Source: Macrotis lagotis (lineage: Eukaryota; Chordata; Mammalia; Peramelemorphia; Peramelidae). From it: DNA of 64,000 nucleotides. Shown in pieces: positions 58,250-64,000 of the stretch. Each line of letters starts with the position of its first letter. Positions within the stretch are counted from its first letter, which is position 1. The notes beneath the pieces were generated by a model that saw only the letters and a program-made list of their open reading frames with translations, had not been told where the DNA came from and did no database searches. Location of the stretch: assembly GCF_037893015.1 (NCBI RefSeq), contig NC_133658.1:147965160-148029159 (forward strand). The letters are read 5' to 3'. The position numbers and the translations under genes were made by a program.

Positions 58250-58865
58250 GCACTAATATCTATTTGGTTTTTGCTAATTGAAGACAGTTGGTCTTTTCAT
58301 TGCTCATTTAAAAAAGTTTTTAATGTTATGATATTTTTTAAGCTATGAGAAAAACCCCCTCTATAGTGTCAGGAGTTATGGTCTTTAAAATTGATAATAA
58401 GGTTATGAGGAAAACAGATCAAGGAGAATGAACAAATGTGGGTCTGGTCACATTTTCTTTTTCTATAGAATATTGGAAACTTTTTCTATAAATACAAATT
58501 GAATTTTATTATAATAATTTTTATGTGAACAAAGGAGAATGTGTAGCAGAATCTGCAAATATAGTGGATTTATGATCCTGCCATAAAACATCTTGTTACC
58601 AAGATAAACTACATTTTTATTATAAAAATAGTTTGTTAAATATGAACTTGTCCCTTGAAATGTTTTATCCTATATGTATTTTGAAATAGTTTTGGGTAAA
58701 AGGTGAATCTTTGATGTTTAGGAATTCATTTCACTGAATTCATAGAAAGTGTGGTTTTAGCATTTATCCAAACAAGTAATCACCAACCTTGGTGTCAGAA
58801 GTCACATATTTGCTGTTCCTTGGCTTCTTCAGCTGCAACAAAGGGGTTGAAAAAATTAGTATAGG
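58250..58865. other. Intron 2, unassigned
   Basis: AT-rich DNA with no recognised repeat or exon. Confidence 0.45.
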
Positions 58866-58867
58866 GA

Positions 58868-58985
58868 TTATCTGTTGTTCAGTCATGACCCAATGGATCA
58901 TGCTATCCATGGGAACATGGCAATGGATTGCCAAATGGCTTGCCATTTCCTTTTCCAGTTGATTAAGTCAAACAGAGTTTCAGTC
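58868..58985 (-). repeat. Marsupial SINE fragment (MAR/WSINE-type)
   Basis: CAGTCATGACCCAATGGATC and CATTTCCTTTTCCAGTTGAT are the reversed 3' part of the long SINE. Confidence 0.75.
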
Positions 58986-59022
58986 AATCAATCAGCAAAC
59001 TTTAATTAAATGTTTATTATGT

Positions 59023-59238
59023 TAGATGGCACAATGGATAGTATCAGACCTGGAGTCAAGAAGATCTTCCTGAGTTCAAATTCAGCCTCAGATAATTACT
59101 AGCTAAGTGACCTGTTTAAGTCACTTCACTCTATTTACTTCAGTTTCCTCATCTGTAAAATGAACTAGAGGAGGAAATGGCAAACCATGCCAGTATCTTT
59201 GCCAAGAAAACCCCCAAATGGCATCAGATACAATAGAG
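59023..59238 (+). repeat. Marsupial SINE (MAR/WSINE-type)
   Basis: GATGGCACAATGGATAGTAT, GAGTTCAAATTCAGCCTCAG, GAGGAGGAAATGGCAAACCA and CAAGAAAACCCCCAAATGGC. Confidence 0.88.
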
Positions 59239-59264
59239 TCCCTGCTTGTGTGATTATATGAGCT

Positions 59265-59440
59265 TGTAATTCTCGTTTAGTTATTTTCAGTCATCTCCAT
59301 CTCTTCATGACCTCTTTTGGAGTTGTCTGGCAAAGATACTAGAGTTGCAAATATGATTTAAATGGCTTTCCCAAGATCACACAGTCTTCCTGACTCCAGA
59401 CTCCATTGCTCTATCTACTATGAAACCTAACATCCCATTC
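59265..59440 (-). repeat. Marsupial SINE (MAR/WSINE-type)
   Basis: TTTGGAGTTGTCTGGCAAAG, CCAAGATCACACAGTCTTCC and CTCTATCTACTATGAAACC, with an internal deletion. Confidence 0.75.
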
Positions 59441-59444
59441 CATT

Positions 59445-60080
59445 GTTAAGGGTATGTATATCAGATACCTTGATCATGGGAGATTTCTTGTGAGTTGCTT
59501 ACCATTTAGTGATTCCCCGATCTGAAAAACTTGGTACTTTCAAGAAAACTATAGCACCTAGGGTTAAACACAGACAATTCTACTGTCAGACTAGGCATTC
59601 AAATAAAGGGAATCTGCTTTCTATGCAAAGCATGGAATTGAAAAGATCTTGCCAGTTCTATCATGCTAAAGCCAAAAGATTGCTTAGTATGTATCACACA
59701 TAGAGCAGAGCACAGAAAACCCTTTCGAAGCAGCTGTATTGGAGCCCTGCCACTTGCCTGGATTTTGCCTGACAAGCACCAAAGTACAGAGACCTTATTG
59801 TGGAGGAGGAGGGTCTCATCCCCTTTAGGACTGATTAACCTTGCATTCTGCAAGTATGACATCATCCCCTCCTGAAAGGCAGCTGCTTCTAAGGGTACTG
59901 CTGCACCATCTGAGAAGAAGACTCTGAGGGTAAGTGGAAGGTGTATTAAACTAAGTTTAAAGAAGCCTTAGGTACTACTCAGAGAGAATGCAAAGATAAG
60001 CAGCAAATTGCTAAGAGAGGGTTCCATAAGATTTTCACTGGTCCCTAAATAACACCAGGTTAAACAACCATTCACTGATC
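59445..60080. other. Intron 2, unassigned
   Basis: Two overlapping opposite frames (59509-59875) show no motif. No repeat is recognised. Confidence 0.4.
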
Positions 60081-60084
60081 TTTA

Positions 60085-60335
60085 TCTTTTTTGGATCTCA
60101 GTTTCATTATCTGTAAAATAAATAAGCCTGTTTTATGTGACCTGTAAAGTCTCTTTCACCTCTAAATCTATGATAATATGGTGCTAATAAGCCCTGTGTG
60201 TTAGGAATGACATGTTTAATTACTTCCATTTTACAGGTAAGAATACTGAGACCAAAAGAGATGAAGGGACTTACTTTAATGTCCATTTAGTGGCAGAAAT
60301 GGTTCTAGAACCCTACTTTCCTGATTCCTTTAAGA
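60085..60335. repeat. MIR-like fragments in both orientations
   Basis: 60085-60170 is forward (CTCAGTTTCATTATCTGTAA). 60185-60335 is reversed (TTCCATTTTACAGGTAAGAA, GAACCCTACTTTCCTGATTC). Confidence 0.6.
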
Positions 60336-60504
60336 ACTAATTTAACATAGGAAAAATGAAAGCATTTTAGTGTGATATAACAAATGATCCAATGAATTCC
60401 CTTTTTTCTAGAATTATGGATCTTTATTCTCTCTAGTTCTACACTGGTAAACATCTTATGGATAGAGAGTAACTTTTAAAATGACCTTTAAGAGTGATTC
60501 CTCA

Positions 60505-60933
60505 GGGTGGCTAGGTGGTGCAGTGGATAGAGCACCAATCCTGGAGTCAGGAGGACCTGAGGTCAAACCTGGCATCAGATGCTTTAAAAAAAATTGCCTA
60601 AATGTGTGACTTTGGGCAAACCCCATTGCCTTAAAAATTTTTTTAATTAAAAAAAGAAATGAGTTGATCTATTTTATCAGACATTAACTATCTAAACAAT
60701 ATTTGGAAATAAGATGAATCTCAGTTGTTATTTTTTTTTACATCAGTTAACAGAGACACCTTGAGTCATTATTTGGTTCAGGGCAGCTAGGTGGTACAGT
60801 GGATAGAGCACTGGCCCTGGAGTCAGGAATACCTGAGTTCAAATTCAGCCTCAGGCACTTAATAATTACCTAGCTGTGTGGCCTTGGGCAAGCCACTTAA
60901 CCCTGTTTGCCTTGTAAAAACCTTAAAAAAAAA
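60505..60933 (+). mobile_element. SINE-spacer-SINE unit with one target duplication
   Basis: Two tRNA-derived SINEs in the same orientation (60505-60655 and 60781-60933) flank 125 bp of other sequence. The only target duplication found is AGAGTGATTCC at 60491 and 60934, outside the whole unit. Neither SINE has its own duplication at the inner boundaries. Confidence 0.8.
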
Positions 60934-61319
60934 AGAGTGATTCCACCTCAAACTTAATAGGTGCTCAGGAAAGTTGAATTGAAATGAACTTGGTAATTAA
61001 CCTAGTCTGGGCTATGGGGTAGGATGGGGAAGAAGAGTAGAGAATTATTAGATAATCATATTAAAATTATAGAAATGAATAAAGCAATATAATTGAGTAT
61101 TTCCAATTGATAAGATTATAGATTTTACAAAGTGAATTAAATCTTGAGGACATATCTTGAGAAAAATATAATGTAATCATATCTTATTAATTTAGATTCA
61201 GGATGATTATTCTAGTTAAGCATGGTTAAAAATTTACCTGGAGGAAAAAAAAACTTGCTAACATAGTAGGAGAGCATAATGTGCTTGACACAGTGCCTTT
61301 GCCCATATCCTTTTGTCAG

Positions 61320-61640
61320 AAACTTCAGGCTCACAGTAATGGCTCCTATATACAGTTCTAGTCTTATTTCCTACTCTTCCTTTCCACAAACAAATAGATT
61401 CAAGCTGGACTAGAAATGCCATCCCCTGATTCTCTGCATCTGCACAAATCTAGAATATACTGCCTCCTCATCTCTACCTTTCAGAATGCTTTGCTTCCTT
61501 CAAGTTATATTGCTGAGGTCATCTCCTCTGTGAAAATGCCCTGCTTTGCTAATTCCTCCTATTGCCTCCTTTCTTGATTTTCCTCATTCTTATAGTCATT
61601 TGGGTAGATGTTTTAATTCTCCAATAAAATATAAGCCCCA
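61320..61640 (+). repeat. L2 LINE 3' part
   Basis: GAAATGCCATCCCCTGATTC, ATGCTTTGCTTCCTTCAAGT, GTCATCTCCTCTGTGAAAAT and AAATATAAGCCCCACAAGAC follow the L2 3' region. It resumes near 61900-61965 after the SINE. Confidence 0.8.
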
Positions 61641-61865
61641 CAAGACAGCAAAGGTGGTGCAATAGATTGAATTCTGATCCTGGAGACAGGTAGCTCTGAG
61701 TTCAGATCTAGACTCTGGCATTTCCTGACTGTGTGACCTTAACCTCAATTTGCTTTTAGTTTCTTCATCTATAAAATGGAAATGATAACACTATTTACTT
61801 TGCAGAATTGTTGTGAGGATCAAAATAAGATATTTGTAAAAAATGCCTAGCATGGTAGCACTTAT
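61640..61865 (+). repeat. CORE-SINE (Ther-1/MAR-like)
   Basis: AGGTGGTGCAATAGATTGAA, GCTCTGAGTTCAGATCTAGA, AAAATGGAAATGATAACAC and AGAATTGTTGTGAGGATCAA. Confidence 0.85.
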
Positions 61866-62049
61866 TTCTTTCTCCTCTCTCCTTTGCATTTTTATTTTTA
61901 TATCTTCACATTTTTACCATAGTGTCTTGCTCACTGTAGGCACATCTTTGATGGAAGGAAATGATCACATTGACCAAGTGAATGGACTTTCCAGTTACTG
62001 TTTCTCTCTTTTCCTTCTTCTCCATTATAATGAAACCATTATCTCACTG

Positions 62050-62540
62050 ATTTCTGTTGTCATTGCTATTCTTCTTTTTTAAAGAGGATCAGTGACATCA
62101 CAGAGGTAATGTCTTGACTCTTGTATGAATTGGATTAAGTGAGAAAAAGTTGCACAAAAGTTGTCAGCCACTTCTTTCTTCCTGAGTCATCAAAGTTCAA
62201 GAGTAAGCGATTTGATCATTGACAGTGGTCCAGGATGTAGTGGGTGCCCTTGGAATCTTTAATGTTTGACCACGCTCAAAGAGCTTCATACTCATCTAAC
62301 TGTCTGATTCAGCTGCCTTCAAGACCACTGGAATAAATTGTTCTCATCCATCCATTCCATTGGGAGAAGTATTCACATGCCTGGGGTAGATATTCTCCAT
62401 CTAATTGATGGATTTGAGGCCTGTAGATCAGTCACCCTTAATCTGGCTTAGCTAGTCTGCTAACATGATTTGCCAGAATAAGACTGCTGGGCATGCCACA
62501 GTTTTTTGGAACCAGAAGGTTCCGTGATTTTAATACTTCC
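62050..62540 (-). repeat. RTE-derived SINE (deletion derivative)
   Basis: Most of it parallels the RTE 5' region at 30598-30990 (TTCTCATCCATCCATTCCA, CACATGCCTGGGGTAGA, GATGGATTTGAGGCC, TGCCAGAATAAGACTGCTGG). Its other end is the RTE tail (GAGGATCAGTGACATCAC). The 5' and 3' ends of the LINE are thus fused without the coding part. Confidence 0.82.
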
Positions 62541-62756
62541 TCCAGTGATGCAGATTGCAACACATCTATATTTACTTGTTCTATGCCATTGTTATTCTCA
62601 TCCTCCCAGAAATCTTCCCCAGGGAGTAATGTAATAGAGGCGTTCTTTTATATCTTTTGACTCTGAGTAGATACAAGTGGACCACAAGGACCACAGATCA
62701 CTTGGGTCATCCCTTTTGTGAAACTGCAGGTTAATATTTTAAGAAAATATCATGTT

Positions 62757-62885
62757 GGGGTGGCTAGGTGGCGCAGAGGATAGAGCACCAGCCCTGGAGT
62801 CAGGAGTACCTGAGTTCAAATCTGGCCTCAGACACCTAATTGTGTGGCCTTGGGCAAGCCACTTAACCACATTGCCTTAGAAAAA
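62757..62885 (+). repeat. tRNA-derived marsupial SINE next to LPL exon 3
   Basis: Consensus start GGGGTGGCTAGGTGGCGCAG. It lacks about 16 bp of the TTAATAATTACCTAGC core. Target duplication AAATATCATGTTG on both sides; the right copy ends at 62899, about 27 nt before exon 3. Confidence 0.95.
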
Positions 62886-62926
62886 GAAATATCATGTTGA
62901 CGGGTAGCCTTTCTTTTCTTTTCCAG

Positions 62927-63106
62927 GTGACTGGAATGTATGAGAGTTGGGTGCCCAAACTTGTAGGGGCTCTGTTCAAGAGGGAACCAGACTCCAATGT
63001 CATTGTAGTTGATTGGCTAACGAGAGCCCAGCAGCATTATCCTATATCTGCTGGCTATACAAAGTTGGTGGGGAAAGATGTCGCCACTTTTATCAACTGG
63101 CTAGCG
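62927..63106 (+). CDS. LPL: LPL exon 3
   Basis: It encodes residues 89-148, from [12 protein letters not shown] through [13 protein letters not shown] to [10 protein letters not shown]. It is exactly 180 bp, the length of human exon 3, with about 9 differences from human over 60 residues. The acceptor is TTTCTTTTCTTTTCCAG and the donor GTAAGTAAG. The segment holds the conserved core of the alpha/beta-hydrolase N-domain; the catalytic Ser lies in the next exon, outside the window. A short SINE ends only about 41 nt upstream of this exon. Confidence 0.98.
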
Positions 63107-64000
63107 GTAAGTAAGCATAAAAGTGTATAATGCGGTGTATAGTTTTCTTGGTCATGGGTTAGAACTGATCCTTGGTTAGTGTTCCTCCGCTTTTTGCTTG
63201 TACTTATATCCCTCAAAAACAATTTAAATCTCTCTAAAAGTTTGTGTTTTCTGTCATCTTTTTCAACCGTCTGATAAAAATGTAGTTCTGCTCTGCTCTG
63301 CCATGACCAGCATGAAGATTTATTGAGACCAATTAGGTAGAATAGGCAATCTCCCTACACAGAGTCATTTCAGGACCTAGGGAAGCACCTTCCACCTACT
63401 GACCTCAACCTACAGTCTATTCTTGACTTGATGCCCAAAATTCAATAGTTAAAAATTCAAATTCCTATTGGGAGTTCACAAAAGTCATTTTGTTTTCCTT
63501 CACTAATTTACCCCAAAGCTGATCTTTGGCAACCTTTCTATCCTAAGTATTTTGGAATCAACATCATGCCAGTCCTCTGCCTACCCATGGTAGGGTGAAA
63601 TGGTCAGGAAAGACATTTGGAATCAGGGGAAGCCATACAGCACAGAGGAGAGTGAAAAGTTGGGCTCAAGAGACTTGGGTGCTTGGTTCTAACCCTGCAA
63701 CTAAGTAACTATGAGACCTTAGACTAGGTGTTTTCCCTCCCTAGGCCTCAGTTTCTCTCCTGTAAAATTGAAAGGTTGGACCATTGTTGGAAATGATAAG
63801 CTGTTGGTCTTAACAGAAGGAAAGAGGGGGAGAAGGAAAATTCAAATACTTCCTCAAATTTAGACAAGGGTGGGGTAAAGATGGGAATAATTAAGTCCTA
63901 CCTAAATAAAGTGCAAATTTTATCTCTTTCATCATTGTTTCATTAAAAAGAATAGAATTAATTTTCATTTTTTTCCCTCATTGCATGACTATTCTTGCCA
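63107..64000 (+). other. LPL: LPL intron 3, first part
   Basis: It starts GTAAGTAAG. Apart from a MIR copy near 63640-63790 I recognise nothing. The next exon is not reached. Confidence 0.9.
63640..63795 (+). repeat. MIR in LPL intron 3
   Basis: GGTTCTAACCCTGCAACTAAG, CCTCAGTTTCTCTCCTGTAA and AATTGAAAGGTTGGACC. Confidence 0.7.

Larger units (their letters stand above)
58049..62926 (+). other. LPL: LPL intron 2
   Basis: The intron is about 4.9 kb, from GTAAGA to CAG, in phase 0. Nearly all recognisable content is repeats: a three-SINE cluster, a SINE-spacer-SINE unit, an L2 end, an RTE-derived SINE, and a SINE next to the acceptor. Confidence 0.95.
46319..64000 (+). other. LPL: LPL gene, 5' part (exons 1-3; continues beyond the window)
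   Basis: Lipoprotein lipase is the secreted triglyceride lipase that acts on chylomicrons and VLDL at the capillary wall. Three coding exons with good splice sites (46452-46545, 57879-58048, 62927-63106) join in phase into 148 residues that align end to end with the human LPL N-terminus. Exon 3 has the same length as in human (180 bp); exon 2 is 170 bp against 161 in human. Intron 1 is about 11.3 kb and intron 2 about 4.9 kb. The catalytic Ser/Asp/His, lid, heparin-binding and C-terminal domains lie in later exons outside the window. The start near 46319 is inferred from promoter spacing and is not observed. Confidence 0.97.

Noticed and set aside
62894-63130. 78-residue frame as a small gene
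   Set aside because: It is LPL exon 3 read through both splice sites into intron.

Overview
The window is nuclear DNA from a marsupial. The evidence is the density and type of the repeats: many copies of a tRNA-derived SINE with a conserved TTAATAATTACCTAGCTGTG core, full CORE-SINE/MIR copies, marsupial-type L1 3' ends, RTE and BovB LINEs, an RTE-derived SINE, and old L2 and CR1/L3 relics. I cannot say which marsupial. Almost all open reading frames in the window are chance frames or LINE remnants.

One functional gene is clear: the 5' part of LPL (lipoprotein lipase), on the + strand. Its promoter lies at about 46150-46318. Five elements known from the human promoter (PPAR element, CT element, CCAAT box, octamer, TATA-like box) sit at the spacings known in human, which places the transcription start near 46319. 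Exon 1 (5' UTR plus signal peptide) ends at 46545 inside a CpG island, exon 2 is 57879-58048 and exon 3 is 62927-63106. The gene runs off the right edge before the catalytic serine exon. The visible protein (148 residues) carries the signal peptide, the N-terminal disulfide pair, the NHSS glycosylation site, the HGWT motif with the oxyanion-hole Trp, and the VVDWL strand. Compared with human it has a short Arg-rich insertion (RRRRNE) at the start of the mature chain.

Layout: 1-46100 is intergenic and repeat-filled. It holds a decayed SHISA5 (scotin) processed pseudogene (about 2136-2735), a 5'-truncated L1 with target-site duplications (11708-13382), BovB sequence in both orientations (20620-22510), an apparently full-length but decayed RTE-class LINE (27186-31100, minus strand) that splits an older repeat, and two tail-to-tail L1 insertions (33265-35471 and 35507-37085). 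46150-47560 is the LPL promoter, exon 1 and CpG island. 46546-57878 is intron 1, with an inverted duplication at 54177-55331. 58049-62926 is intron 2, with a SINE-spacer-SINE unit sharing one target-site duplication (60491-60947), an RTE-derived SINE (62050-62540), and a SINE that ends about 41 nt before the exon 3 acceptor. 63107-64000 is the start of intron 3.

I found no RNA genes, CRISPR arrays or operon-like systems, and no convincing intact virus-like element. The points most worth a second look are the Arg-rich LPL N-terminus, the intron 1 inverted duplication, the BovB inverted pair, the composite SINE unit, and the full-length RTE with its deletion-derivative SINE.
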